Made by a program: the position numbers and the translations under genes. The notes below the pieces were generated by a model. That model searched no databases and had not been told where the DNA came from. It saw only the letters and a program-made list of their open reading frames with translations. From assembly GCA_917880885.1 (NCBI GenBank), contig OU862928.1, positions 39,792,962 to 39,856,961 of the forward strand: a DNA stretch of 64,000 nucleotides. Direction: 5' to 3'. Each line of letters opens with the position of its first letter. Position 1 is the first letter of the stretch. Origin of the DNA: Limnephilus marmoratus. Taxonomy: Eukaryota > Arthropoda > Insecta > Trichoptera > Limnephilidae. Shown here piece by piece: positions 34,028 through 45,629 of the stretch.

Positions 34028-35448
34028 TTATCGAGTGTGGTCAAGCATGTGAAATTTTAATCGCTTCTTTTCAGAACATGAGTAGCTGCATAAGGAACAT
34101 GAATAAGGTTTTTCTCCAGTGTGGATAAGCGTGTGACGATTTAAATTTTTCTTTTGAGAACATGAATAGCTGCATAATGAACATGAATAAGGTTTTTTTC
34201 CAGTGTGGGTAAGCATGTGACGGTTTAAATTTTCTTTACGAGAACATAAATAGCTGCATAATGAACATGAATAAGGTTTTTCTCCAGTGTGGATAAGGTT
34301 GTGACGATTTAAATGTTCATTTCGATAACATGAATAGCTGCATAATGAACATGAATAAGGTTTTTCTCCAGTGTGGGAAAGCGTGTGCCGATTTAAATAA
34401 TCTTTTCTAGAACATGAAAAGCTGCATAAGGAACATGAATAAGGTTTTTCTCCAGGAAGTGAATTCTGGTTCGTTGTTAGGTCTGAAAAAGGCGGAGAGT
34501 TAAGCTTAATAAGTAGATATCTATAATGAAAACTGAAAATTAATAAAACGAATTCAGATATATAAAAAATTACCTGCCGTCGGGGTAAAATTTTCAGAGT
34601 GGTCTAAGCATTCCTCCTTTACATCGGGAAAAGTAATGTCTATTTCGGTATAAGGAATTCCCGCTTCATCTTCTTGGGGTCCTCGTTCAGCATTGATGGA
34701 AACAGACTTCACATTAATGCTTCCTGGAATAATAAAACAACAATACATTGATATGTCAAGACATGCTCATTACTGTCTAAGGTGATATTGTAATGATTAT
34801 TTGTATTAATATTTGAATTACGAGTATGTATGTAAAACGAAATTCGTATCCGCAATAAGTTTTGATGCACCGCCAATTTTTTTAATTTCAGAAGATTATT
34901 AAAAAAGCCTGATTTTCATTATGAACAGAGCCCTTGAAAAGATTTTTCACAAAAACGACAAGGTCACTCACAAATGGTTTTTATTTTTAAATAAAAAATA
35001 AGAGGAACCTATTTTAGCACACATTCTAATAATATTCAAAGGAGCAAAATTATTGGGTAACTAAATCGGGCGACCCCCATCAAAAAACCACCTGCAGGGT
35101 TTTTTATCTGCTAGTCATTAATAATATTAGGAACGTGCACCATAATAAGTTGAGTGTTTTTTTAGTTGGACAGTTTCATGTAAAGCAATATTTCAGTTGG
35201 ACGATAAAGGGGAAGAAGAAAACAAGAAGAACAATACTGACTCCTGACTGCGTGATTCTGAAACATTTTGTCATGTACGCAAGGCACTCACTAGTTGGCT
35301 GAACACTTTCACTTTCATACTGCAAACATTCCTTCTTTACATCCTGGAGGCTAATTTCAATATCCGTATACAGCATTTCACTTGCGCCTTCCTCCTGGGA
35401 CTCTTGTTCTGTCTTGATGGAAACAGTCTCTGGGTTGGGAAGATCCAT
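34028..35448 (-). CDS. C2H2 zinc-finger protein, gene 1 (three coding exons, 5 fingers)
   Basis: Probable nuclear DNA-binding regulator. Coding exons on the minus strand: A 35448-35292 (MDLPNPETVSIKTEQESQEE), B 34723-34574 (acceptor ATTCCAG, donor GTAATT) and C 34482-34028 (acceptor TTTTTCAG). Phases agree and give 254 codons with stop. Exon C encodes five tandem fingers of form C-x2-C-x12-H-x3-H (CSLCSYSCS...), joined by HTGEKP linkers. Exon C ends at TAA where a linker GEKP would continue, and degenerate fingers go on to 33536, so the protein is shortened relative to gene 2 (12 fingers). Exons A and B resemble each other and contain acidic residues plus IKTE, a SUMO-type motif. An upstream noncoding exon is likely (acceptor near 35509). 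Confidence 0.8.
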
Positions 35449-35559
35449 GGTACTGCTGTGATGGCGTCTGGTTATGTGATGGTAATAATTGGTAAAATAA
35501 AGTTGACCTGCAACAGAACATGAATTAATCAGACTAATTTGGGTGGTGAAAAGGAGCTA

Positions 35560-35970
35560 CAAAAAGAACAGATGGTAAAAGTGCCCTTGAGGTGATTTTT
35601 TCACAAAAACAGCACAATAAAAATGATTAAGAATTTTTTTGTACTAAATGAAAATTTGATATTACCGCCGCCTCAGAAACCATATAGATCACCACAAGTG
35701 GTTCGCTACGTTTAGCGAATTTAGCAGGGGTACCCGCGTTAAATGGGTGAGGTTCACTGTACAGGTCCTAGCGGAGTATTAGCTATATTCTTCCAATACA
35801 AAATATGAACATAAATTCAGCCATTTTCTCAGAATTTCGCAGCAAATGGTATGCAACTCAAATATGGCTCTTGACAAACCTAAATTCGCGGGATCGAATC
35901 TCGGCGGGCGCACAATTTAATGTGATCAATTTGTGTTATTCCACAATTAACTCATTCAGATCTAAAATTG
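35560..35970. other. Upstream flank of zinc-finger gene 1
   Basis: 35575-35720 matches 63860-64000 upstream of gene 2 (GCCGCCTCAGAAA and CACCACAAGTGGTTCGC), so the gene duplication includes the promoter side and continues beyond the window. A broken L2-like tail is embedded at 35580. 35800-35970 shows nothing codable. Confidence 0.55.
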
Positions 35971-36535
35971 CTTCGCGGGCCACAGGTTCCCTACCCCTGC
36001 TCTACGGGATCAAGAGTGTTCCGTATTTATTGGATAATTCTATGGTTTTTTGATGATTTTGCGAGAGGGTTTTTATTTTTTGACATGGCAACGCTGGTTA
36101 TAGGTCCACAACAATGGGATGGAATTGAGAACTAGTTCTTTGGAACATACCTAATTAAAGATTATACAGGTATGCCGTCTATTATTCACATCGGGTGCAC
36201 GTGAAAGACAAAGGTTATTGCAAAGAGTCGAGTCAAAATGTAATATGTCAAGATAAGATGAACTTACTGATAGCTTGATTGTTGTGTGACAGGTGACAGC
36301 AGTGTTGCCAACTGTTAGCTATGCCAAATTGCTAGACATCTTACAAAATGTTGCTAGATTGCCAGTTTTTTTACCCCAAAAAGTTGCTAGAAGTAGCTAA
36401 ACGTTACAGTAAGTAGATAAGTTTCAATAAAGTGACACATTCTGATAATCGTTTTTATTTCCATTAAATCCAACAAAAGAGAAAAAACTTCTTATACACG
36501 TTATTGAATAAAAAAATAAATTAAACATTTATATT

Positions 36536-36783
36536 TAAAGAGGAAGATCAGAAGATGTCGATGGCTGGGGTTCAGTATCTTTCAGTGATTTTGAATATTT
36601 TTCAGCGGTACCCATTTTATGCAGTACATCTTTAGGCAAAACACAGTTATAGCAGCATTTACCACTTTTCCTGAGAGTCTCTGATGCAGAGGATTGAGTT
36701 AAGAGTTTTTATTTTTTTTATTTATTATTAAGTTAAAAGAAATATAATATTTCGCTTTTCTAGTTGTCAAACTCATTCGGTTT
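36536..36783 (-). pseudogene. hAT transposase C-terminal tail after the nested insertion
   Basis: On the far side of the Gypsy element the minus strand continues from the duplicated target (RMSLTTRK), then an AT-rich stretch, then GKCCYNCVLPKDVLHKMGTA and PQPSTSSDLPL to a stop. This looks like the natural C-terminal end of the transposase split by the insertion. Confidence 0.6.
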
Positions 36784-37058
36784 TGTAATGTCCTGTACTG
36801 CAGGTAATACTGGGCCCTTAATCTCCAGTATCGCTCTTGGATGTTTTCAAGGTTACTTATTGAAACACGTAGTATCTTTGATACACGGAGACTGTTTATT
36901 GGAATATAATATTTACAGTGTTGGCTGTAAGCCGCCTAACGAGAAAGACGCCGCACGAGCTCTGTGCTCGCTATTATATTGTGCCGATGTCCGGTCGCTT
37001 CGGCTAGGTTCGGTATTCCCGAACCTACCCGACAGATACACACATTACCAACACTACA
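36784..37058 (-). repeat. 3' LTR of the 37-41 kb Gypsy element
   Basis: 275 bp. Differs from the partner by only a few positions (for example TTATTG/TTAATG and one small indel near GACGCCGCACG), which implies a young insertion. Confidence 0.92.
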
Positions 37059-37199
37059 TCTCTCCCTCCTTCAACTCTGAAGCTACTTACTTAAATAACA
37101 AAATAACTTAAATCACTTAAATAACAATTAACATAAATTGTAATACTTCATACACAATAATTTTTTTAAGATACACATAATTTAACCGCGGTGACTGGG

Positions 37200-38381
37200 T
37201 CAAGTTGTCCCGTCTCCTCTGGAAGTTGTAGGTGCCTTGTGACTTGAACGCAGTCTTCCCGACCATGGTCTCTGTTGCCGTGCCTGCTCCGACACCACTT
37301 CCTCCCCCACCAACCTGGAATCAGGAGAACAACCAGTCAATCCACGCAACAAGGTCGCAGTCTCTAACTCATGAGGCTCGTTCCTCAAAATTTCAGACGC
37401 GGGATGCTGCGCAATTTTGCCATCTTCCTTCCAGCTCACTGACATTTCCCTCATCTGGTCCACATGTCTCTTCCATGTCACATCAGTGTTTCCTATTTTA
37501 ATAATATAAACTTTTTTACCTAGCTTTCTAGAAACTACACCCTTAGCCCAAACGACTTTATTATCATGACGATAATCTTTTGTCAAACATTTTTGTCCAA
37601 CTTTAAAAACCCTGGTTTTTACCCCTCTGTACAACCTAACTTGATCAGATCGAGCTTTAGAAATGTTAACGTTAGCTTCCTTGACTTTTTCCGAAAAGTC
37701 TTCTCCATTTTTCACTGGCAACAAACTGTCGAACGTAGAACGCAGCCTTCTTCCTAATAACAGAACCGCTGGTTCAATACCTGTCGAACAATGGAAAGAA
37801 TTTCTATAGTCCACTAAAAAATTCAACAGCTTGACATTGTAATCTAGTGGGAATTTACCGTTTATTAACAGTTTCTTGAGGAACATTTTCAAAATTTTTA
37901 CTGCATTTTCTGCCAGCCCGTTTGACTGGGGGTGTTTCACCGGAGAAGTCATAAGCTTAATATTGTTCTCCTTTAAGAAAACTCTAAATTCCTCACTTGC
38001 AAAAACTGAGCCATTGTCAGATACAATTAACTCAGGGTTGCCAAAATTAGAAAAAATTTTCCTCAATTCCATAATCGTGTGAGTTGAATCTGCCTTCTGC
38101 ACCTCGATACAGTCTAACCACTTCGAGAATGAGTCACAAACCACGAGAAACATCTTCCCCGCTAGGGGTCCACAATAATCTAGATGTACCCTACTCCAAG
38201 CTTTACCTGGATTTGGCCAAACCGTCAATTGACTTTTGGGTGGTGACTGTTTTGACAACGAACAATCTGAACAAGATTGAACGACTTCCTCCAAATCTTT
38301 GTTCAGAGAAGTCCACCAAAAATATGTTTTAGAAATTCCCCTCATTTTTACAATACCTAGATGTGACCTGTGTAATAAATC
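37200..38381 (-). pseudogene. Gypsy integrase
   Basis: Zinc domain (HRSHLG, CSDCSLSKQ), catalytic Asp in HLDYCGPLAG, Asp in VSDNGSVF, Glu in GLAENAVK, then the C-terminal domain KVGQKCLTKDY and TWKRHVDQMREMSVSW. Complete apart from the upstream stop. It cannot be made from this copy without readthrough. Confidence 0.85.
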
Positions 38382-39407
38382 TTAAACTTGCCTTTGGAGA
38401 GAAACTATTCTATGTTGCCAAAACAAACAATCTTCTACGATAGAAAGTTCATTCCTTTTCAACCAATATTTCCATATACTGCTGTCACGATTTACTCGTT
38501 TGGGCCAGCCCTGCCGCAAATACCTAAACACTAGCTGTAATTCGCTATCTGCTGCGGTGGCTAACACAACTGCTTGAAAATTAACATGGTCACAATTCTC
38601 AATAAAACGAACAAAGTCAGTCCCGCAATCATCCTTAAAACCCTCAACTGTGTCCTTCAACGGTAAGCGAGAAAGAAAATCTGCTTGGTTATTACAAGAT
38701 TTCACAAATTCCGTTTTGTACGAAAACCCTGCCAGAATGATGCCATATCTCTGCAAACGGTTTGCTGCGAGAACCGGAATATTTTTGTGTTCCCCTAGAA
38801 TTCTTAGTAACGGCATATTGTCAACGCATAACGTGAACTCCTTTCCAAAAAGGTACTGAAAAAATTTATTTAACCCGAACACAATTGCCAGAGCTTCGAG
38901 ATCCAAAATACTATATTTCTTTTCGGCGGTTGTTAAACTACGAGAAGCGAACTCAATTGGACGCATTGTGCCGTCCTTAAACACGTGCATTAACGCAGCC
39001 TCGAGTCCGCATGTACTAGCGTCCGTATACAGTTTTACCGGTAAGTCCGGAAAATAATTTGTAAGAATCGTGTTGTTGCCCATTAATTCTTTAATGGTAT
39101 CGACTGCTACTTTACAGTCTTCTGAGAAATTCCACTCTACCCCTTTTTTCAAAAGGTTATGCAGGGGTTCCAGTATCGATGACATCCTAGGAATGAAATT
39201 CCGATAAAAATTTAGAAAACCCAATAAACTTTTCAATTTATGAACGTCCGTAGGATACGGAGCGTTTTTTATAGCTTCAAGTTTGTTTGGCTGAGGTTGG
39301 ATTCCGCTCCCCGAAATTACATACCCCAAAAATTCAACCGATTCTACAAAAAATTCGCATTTATCCGTGTTGACCCTCAACCCGCACTCTCGTAAACGCG
39401 CGCACAC
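38382..39407 (-). pseudogene. Gypsy RT thumb, RNase H and start of integrase
   Basis: Continues ARLRECGLRVNTDKCEFF, VEFLGYVISGSGIQPQPNK, then RNase H with LYTDASTCGLEA, DLEALAIVFGLNKF and CVDNMPLL. It then reaches DDCGTDFVRFIENCDH, the segment that abuts the deletion in the 19-26 kb relative. Ends at an in-frame TAA (38382), after which the same frame resumes DLLHRSHLGIVKMRG. Confidence 0.85.
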
Positions 39408-40612
39408 TGCCTGTATGTTATATACACTAAATCCAGTTCGTTGACCCCCGAAATGATGATATCGTCTAAATAGAATGCCACCCTCTTCAACCCCTGAAGA
39501 CAGCTTGCTATAGTCCTAGCGAAGATCGCTGGCGCTGACTTAAAACCAAAGACTAGTCTGTTATATTGAAATAACCCTAAATGCGTATTTATTGTAGTAT
39601 ACTTTTTGCAAAAGTCAGCTAATTCTAATTGTGAGTAAGCCTGTCTTAAATCTAGTTTAGCGAACACTTTACCCGAACTTACTTTGTGAACAACTTCATT
39701 TATGGAGGGAAGCGGGTACCTTTCCAAGTCCGTCATGAGATTTAAAGATCTCTTGTAGTCCACGCAAATCCTAACATTCCCGTTCTTTTTAATTACCGGT
39801 ACAATTGGAGACGCGTATTCACTGCTGGTTACCGGAGAAATGATACCATCAGCTACCATAGCTTCTAATTCTCTCTCAATTTTTTCCTTAATAGCGAACG
39901 GAACCGGCCTCGCATTAAAAAAAACAGGACGAGCTTCCTTGTTCACTTTGAAACTCACTTTATGTTTACTGAATTTACCCAGCCCCGGCGAAAATACTTC
40001 TGGAAACTCGTTGTAAATCATTTCAATTTTGTCTTTGATTGTTGAAACCGAATTATCCATCACTGGAACTATCTTCAGATTAAAAGCCTCCATGAAGTCC
40101 CGACCTACTATCAATTCCGAGCCATTAATCACAACAGTAAATAATAACTTGTTTTTAATATTATTGTATTCCACGGTAAAACAAGCACTACCTACAAGAT
40201 TAAGTGGTTTACCATCGTATCCAGATAAAGTACGCTTATCAGGTGACAATGTTACATCCCTAAAATATCGGTTGAAAATAAAATCCGGCATGACCGACAT
40301 ACTGGCGCCTGAATCAATCATAGCGGCACATTTAAATTTATTAATTATTATATTAGCCCTAAACGGATTAATGTAAGAAATCCTATTAATAACCTTCTCC
40401 CGGGATTGTTCAAAAATCGGATAAACATTGTGATTCTTACAGAATTTCTTCAAATGCCCTATTTTGTGACAATTAAAACATTTTGCATTCTTAAATTTAC
40501 AATATTTTTCTAAATGTGATTCACCGCAAATGGTACATTTTTTAATATTCGAGAATCCTCTCGGCTCGGGACTTTTCGTCTCGGGACTTTTCGTCTCGGG
40601 ACAACTTGACAC
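39377..40612 (-). pseudogene. Gypsy nucleocapsid knuckles, protease and RT (first half)
   Basis: A 411-codon frame. CCHC knuckles CTICGESHLEKYC and CFNCHKIGHLKKFC (residues about 25-58), aspartic protease DSGAS (about 98) with ELIVGRDFMEAF, then RT: RPVFFNARPVP, EYASPIVPVIKKNGN, RICVDYK, FAKLDLRQAYSQLEL, and the catalytic YLDD near residue 380. The frame shifts near 39405 and continues in the next entry. The initial MSSCPETKSPETKSPE shows a short in-frame duplication. No capsid domain precedes it. Confidence 0.85.
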
Positions 40613-40667
40613 CAGGAACCGGCGCCTTTGCAGTCCAGGCGCCCAGCCGCTTCCAGGATTATCAATA

Positions 40668-40900
40668 CCGGGCTGGCCTTAGTTACCCAGGGTCCCGTAA
40701 TTTCCTCTTCTCCACTGTATTACCGGGCTGGAATTAGTTACCCAGGGTCCCGTAATTTCCTCTTCTCCACTGTATTACCGGGCTGGACTTAGTTACCCAG
40801 GGTCCCGTAAGTAATTTTCCTCTTCTCCACTGTATTACCGGGCTGGACTTAGTTACCCAGGGTCCCGTGATTTTCCTCTTCTTTCCTCCTTCTCCACTGT
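40668..40900 (-). repeat. 55-bp tandem repeat in the Gypsy leader
   Basis: CCGGGCTGG anchors at 40668, 40723, 40778 and 40838. Each unit also has TTAGTTACCCAGGGTCCCGT and TCTTCTCCACTGTATTA. It lies between primer site and pol, where gag would normally start. Confidence 0.88.
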
Positions 40901-41060
40901 CTCCTATTATGCCCTGAAAATCTCCTGATGGATGGCACTTCAGCGATGCCCCAAGTGATTTATTGTCACCTTCGGGAGATTTTTGCAAGTCACGATCCCT
41001 GTCACGACTTGCCGCAATCTGATAAACAGTCTGGCGTGTAATCCTACCGGCTGCGCCACT

Positions 41061-41334
41061 TGTAATGTCCTGTACTGCAGGTAATACTGGGCCCTTAATC
41101 TCCAGTATCGCTCTTGGATGTTTTCAAGGTTACTTAATGAAACACGTAGTATCTTTGATACACGGAGACTGTTTATTGGAATATAATATTTACAGTGTTG
41201 GCTGTAAGCCGCCTAACGAGAAAGACCCGCACGAGCTCTGTGCTCGCTATTATATTGTGCCGATGTCCGGTCGCTTCGGCTAGGTTCGGTATTCCCGAAC
41301 CTACCCGACAGATACACACATTACCAACACTACA
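41061..41334 (-). repeat. 5' LTR of the 37-41 kb Gypsy element
   Basis: 274 bp, followed on the minus strand by AG and the tRNA primer site. Confidence 0.92.
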
Positions 41335-41474
41335 GGTTTCTTTGCTTATTTTTAACTAAATTCATCTGAGAGAATAACCTCTCTACCTCTGCATTAGAAT
41401 GTGGCAGTGAAAGGCAAGTTAAAGCAAGAGTACCTTTATCTTGGTACGTGTTGTCACCGGAAGAATTGCTCTAA
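41335..41474 (-). pseudogene. hAT transposase dimerisation domain remnant
   Basis: The minus strand reads SLPHSNAEVERLFSQMNLVK, the hallmark SxAxxERxFS segment of the hAT C-terminal dimerisation domain, then NKQRN exactly at the edge of the nested LTR element. The rest of the transposase (BED finger, catalytic core) is absent. Confidence 0.88.
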
Positions 41475-41619
41475 AACAATGACGAAAAGTTGCTATAAAA
41501 AGTAGCTAAAAAGTTTAGCTACAAGTTTCATTAAAATGTAGCTGTCTAACATCAAATAATAGCTAGATCTAGCTATAAAGTTGCTAAGTTGGCAACACTG
41601 GGTGACAGCGGCCGTAAAC

Positions 41620-43350
41620 CAGGGTTGTTATGTCTAATAAAATTATTTCCCTAGATTTCAATGCGAAATTTCCCTAGGTACCACCTTGACAGAAGAAAAA
41701 AAACACTTGACAATTAAAAAAAAAACTGCAATCGGGGGGGGGGGGGGGAGGGTAAATTGTCAAAATCAAAATTGAAACACAAAATCCAGAGTGGAAGATG
41801 CCCTGGTGTACGACCACCGTTTAGAGTTAAAACTTTGCATGAAACGTGTTTGGTGACTAAATCTGAATAGCCGGGCACTTCCCCACCTTCCTCTCCTCCA
41901 CCACCGTCCCCTACACACTTATTTTCAGCCTCACAACACCCCTACATTGGGGATGCCATAGTCTCACTGGTTCCAGAAGGGAGCAGTTGGGACTTTTCTG
42001 AGGTATTCACATTAAAAATAAAATAGATAGGTTATTAATTTGGGTAAGCTAAGTAAGTAATTTATTATTCATGCATATTTTGATTTAAACGAAACTCTCG
42101 TAACTGTTACATAAATGTAAAATACACAAAAAAATTAAAATGGCGCCAAAGAATCGTATTATACACGAAATTATTAGTTAAAATGGAAATTTAATGCATC
42201 TTTTACAAACCTTCTAGTTAAACGTACCAAGTTGTTTATTGTAGTAATTAAGTTGAAATACAGTATACAGTGTAATTACTAAAATCTGTGTCTAATAAGA
42301 GTGCGGCGACTACTGGAATACCTACTATTATTTTAAATCCATTTTCTTTTTATTTATTTATTTATTGACGCCCAATTGGGCTTTTAAGAGAACATATTAA
42401 ATACAATTTTCAGCCGGCATCAAAGCTCGTATTTCAAGCAAACTTCACTCACTCGACGGCTCGTATCTCAAATATCTCGTATGTTAGGGCGCCCGTATCT
42501 CGAGGTACCACTGTACATTCATTTTACTTTTGGATATTACCTCTCTTGGGTTAGATCACAGGTTCTCAAAAAGGGCGATAACGCCCCCTTAGGGGCGCTT
42601 CAGACCTTCAGGGGGCGGTAGGAGACCCAGAAAAAACCCATTTGAAACGTTATTTGACAATTTTAATTATTTTTTCTTTATAGTTTAAATTGGAACGAAA
42701 TATTGTTTTAGGTGGCAAGTCTTAGTGTGGCGTTATAGGCAATATTTTGGAAAAAAAACATGTGCACGGAGTAAATAGTCATATACTTGCAACGTTTGGT
42801 CAAAGAAACTTCAGGTACTTTGCAACAAAACTTTATAATACACTTCCACTGAACATTAGACAGCGCTAATCACGTAAAATACAAAACAGATACCAAGTTT
42901 TGGATCACTAGCAATGACAGATCATATATTAACGATATTGTTAGAACCTCCTAATGCATGCTTTCCCATTGGTACGATGCTGATTGTCCTTGTACTTTAA
43001 TTGTTTTAAGCATTGTTGTTGTTATTCTTATTTTTGTTTTGAATAATTTATGCTAAAATGCGCCTGCTCTCAACACAGGAACTCCTAGTGAGACAGGCAC
43101 AGCACAATCACCAATGTTAACTAATAAATAAAGATTATAATAAAAAATGATAAAAAGCAATGCATAACATATACAATTTCAGCTGAAATTGTATATTTTA
43201 CCAAGAAGAAGATTACAAATCCAATAAATTAAAAATAAAAAAAATGGCTAGAATCCGAAATTTCCCTAGATTTGTGATGATTTCCCTTTTCCCTAAAAAA
43301 TATTTTTCTCCCCTAGATATAGGGCAATTTCCATAGACATCTCAACCCAG
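41620..43350. mobile_element. hAT-like element shared by both duplication copies (copy 1)
   Basis: 8-bp duplication CCGTAAAC (41612-41619 and 43351-43358). Termini CAGGGTTGTTATGTCTA and, inverted, CTGGGTTGAGATGTCTA. The counterpart at 52176-53940 has the same duplication, so insertion predates the segmental duplication. It contains a G run (41735), subterminal TTTCCCTAG motifs, and a LINE 3' fragment (42770-43150). No transposase. Confidence 0.85.
42770..43150 (+). pseudogene. LINE C-terminus and 3' UTR fragment
   Basis: FGQRNFRYFATKLYNTLPLN is typical of the last residues of CR1/Jockey-type ORF2, followed by a short 3' UTR (GCCTGCTCTCAACACAGGAA) and an AATAAA-rich tail. Duplicated at about 53310-53720. 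Confidence 0.55.
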
Positions 43351-43372
43351 CCGTAAACAAAACACCAACAAT

Positions 43373-45553
43373 CAGGGCTGGGCAAAATACATGCTTTGCT
43401 GTAATTAAAATACAAATTACAAAATACTTTGTCGCATGTATTTAAAATACGAAATACAAAATACTTTCAAGTCGTGTATTTGAAATACAAAATACAAAAT
43501 ACAGTATTTTAACCATTTTTTAATTTAAAATACAAAATAAAAATACATTTGGTTTTAGTAGAACCTTTGGTTGCAATAAATTATCGTAAGTTCCCATATC
43601 TAAGGGTGCGTTTCCATAGAAGCAAAGCTGAGTAGAGTGAAACAGAGATGTGCTAAAATTGACTAATCATATTTATTTATTTATTGCTTCTTCACAATTT
43701 ATATACATATATTTTTAGCATGTAATTATTAACCCCACTAGGGTTCGCCTGTATCGGGGTTAATAATTTCACAATTTAATAAAAATAACACACGCAAATA
43801 TCGGTCATGCAAAACAGTTAAGTAAAAGCAAAATAATAAAATTTAAAAATAAAATGATAAACAGAGAAAATAATAAGTGATAAAAATATATGAATTAACA
43901 ACAAAGTGTTAAGAGATCAGACAAAATGTTATCATTCATTATATCATTAGTTCATACCATTTTCAACAATAGATAAAATTAAAAAAATATATGTCCTTAG
44001 GTTTTTTTTTAAATACCTATGTGTAAAATATAAAAAATGAAAAAAACAAAGATTTATAAGCGATTACATTAGAACGAATCTTTCTTATGAAATATTAAAG
44101 TGACTATCAAATAATTATGAAATAAATATGAAAGAAACCGTTTTGATCACAACATTATTGTTTTCATTCCATTTAAGTGCCCGTTTTCATTAAAATATGA
44201 TTGTTTTTTATAGTGTAAGTGACATCTTAGAAATGCCATCCGTGTGATCTTTTAGTGTTGACAAAGTTATGGGATACGATAACCTCTATATATTTATTTA
44301 TTTATTGTTTCTTTACCTTTTTAATTTAGGTGTTATTGTTTAAATTGAAATTTTGAACTTCATTGCTCATATTGCTCAGGAGACTCATCTCGTCTCCGCT
44401 CCACTTGTAAAGTTTTGTGGTATAGGACTTAGGTGTTAGATTATAATAATTATTATTATAATAACACTAGCTGGTTCCCGGCGTGCATTGCAATGCCATA
44501 TTCAAAGAAATAAATTGTTTCTCCCTGCATGTCCTTTCCCGTGCGTGCCCGTTTCCCTCCCGCATCCCCTTCCGCATCCCGTATTACAATTTTTTTATTC
44601 AAATTTTCATTTTTCCCATATCACAAATATTCATTTTTCTATATTATAAGAAAAATCACATATCTGGTACCTAACACAGGTACCTATTTAAAATATTTAT
44701 AATTTAAAAAATCCATAGACAATTCTTTTGTTACAAAAAAAAACACAGCTGCCTGCTCAATTCAATTTCATCAAACGCGCGAATTTTCAAACGTACGAAG
44801 TTAAAATAGTCGTTCTGAAATTATCCAATTTCCTGCGTAATTTTCTTAATTTTTCTTTCCGTAAGAACCTTCTATAAATTATTAGAAAACTTTAAAAAAA
44901 TTAATGAAATTGGTAAATTAAGTCATTCTGAAATTATGTCGTGACCAAGGGAAACAAGGATTCATTTTTATATTTAAATGGATGACATTTGTATAGCGCA
45001 GTTTTGTGTAATTTCACTTCAAATGCGCTCTACAGTAATTAACTTAAAAATAATCTAGTAATCAGTCAAATAATTCCTATAGTGCTTGATCTAATACTTG
45101 ATCTAATGACAAGTATAATATAATATGATACAAAATTTACAATAACAGTGCTATTATAGCACAGGACAATAATAATAACTAGCATGACGTAAAAAAATGA
45201 ACAGTAGATTATAAAGCAATGATATAAGAGAACTACAAATAATATAATCATTAGTCAGAGTGCTATAGCAAAGGACAATGGTACCTACAGGATTCTAGCG
45301 TTTTTAGTCTATGTATTATCTCTGTGTGTTTATTTTTCATTATCATTATTAAGATCGCTAAATGTATTTGAAAATGTATTTTGAAGCCATGAGTATTTGA
45401 AATACAAATTACAAAATACCTCAGCAGCAGGTAATTGAAATACCAATTACAAAATACATTTTTAGGAAGTAATTGAAATACAAATACAAAATACGTATTT
45501 GTATTTCAAATACGTATTTCAATTACAAGTATTTCAAATACTGCCCAGCCCTG
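43373..45553. mobile_element. Non-autonomous hAT with subterminal AAAATAC repeats
   Basis: Termini CAGGGCTGGGCA and complement, 8-bp duplication CCAACAAT (43365-43372 and 45554-45561). Copy 2 of the duplication has the empty site at about 53953-53960. Both ends contain arrays of AAAATAC/GAAATAC blocks (43385-43560 and 45365-45545). The interior is AT-rich with a Helitron-like fragment and no transposase. Confidence 0.9.
44464..44700 (-). mobile_element. Helitron-like 3' fragment
   Basis: On the minus strand it ends GGCATTGCAATGCACGCCGG, then AACCAGCTAGT, matching the CTAG-T end of Helitrons. The GC-rich block upstream matches 30785-30890. Confidence 0.45.
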
Positions 45554-45629
45554 CCAACAATCAACATAAAACAACTGGAAACCAGTCTTGCCATGTGCCA
45601 AAAATGAAAAACCAAGTTATAGGGTTGAA

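Larger units (their letters stand above)
36784..41334 (-). mobile_element. Ty3/Gypsy LTR retrotransposon, gag-deleted, minus strand
   Basis: LTRs at 36784-37058 and 41061-41334 (TGTAATGTCCTG...AACACTACA) are nearly identical, with a 5-bp duplication GGTTT at 36779-36783 and 41335-41339. On the minus strand the primer site TGGCGCAGCCGGTAGGAT follows the 5' LTR, similar to the tRNA-Ser-type sites of the 17.6/297 group. Pol runs 40612 to 37200. The capsid part of gag is missing, replaced by a leader with a 55-bp tandem repeat. It is inserted in the hAT dimerisation exon. Confidence 0.93.
36300..41600 (-). mobile_element. hAT transposon carrying a nested Gypsy element
   Basis: Termini CAGTGTTGCCAACT and its exact complement, flanked by an 8-bp duplication GGTGACAG (36292-36299 and 41601-41608). 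The empty site is present once (GGTGTCAG) at 52157-52164 in the other duplication copy. Eight-base duplications and CAGTG ends define hAT. Without the nested LTR element it is about 750 bp and holds only the C-terminal transposase exon, so it was already a deletion derivative. Confidence 0.93.

Noticed and set aside
42540..42640. GC-rich palindromic GGGCGATAACGCCCC as a separate element end
   Set aside because: Short, present in both duplication copies inside the hAT-like element, and no partner terminus was found.
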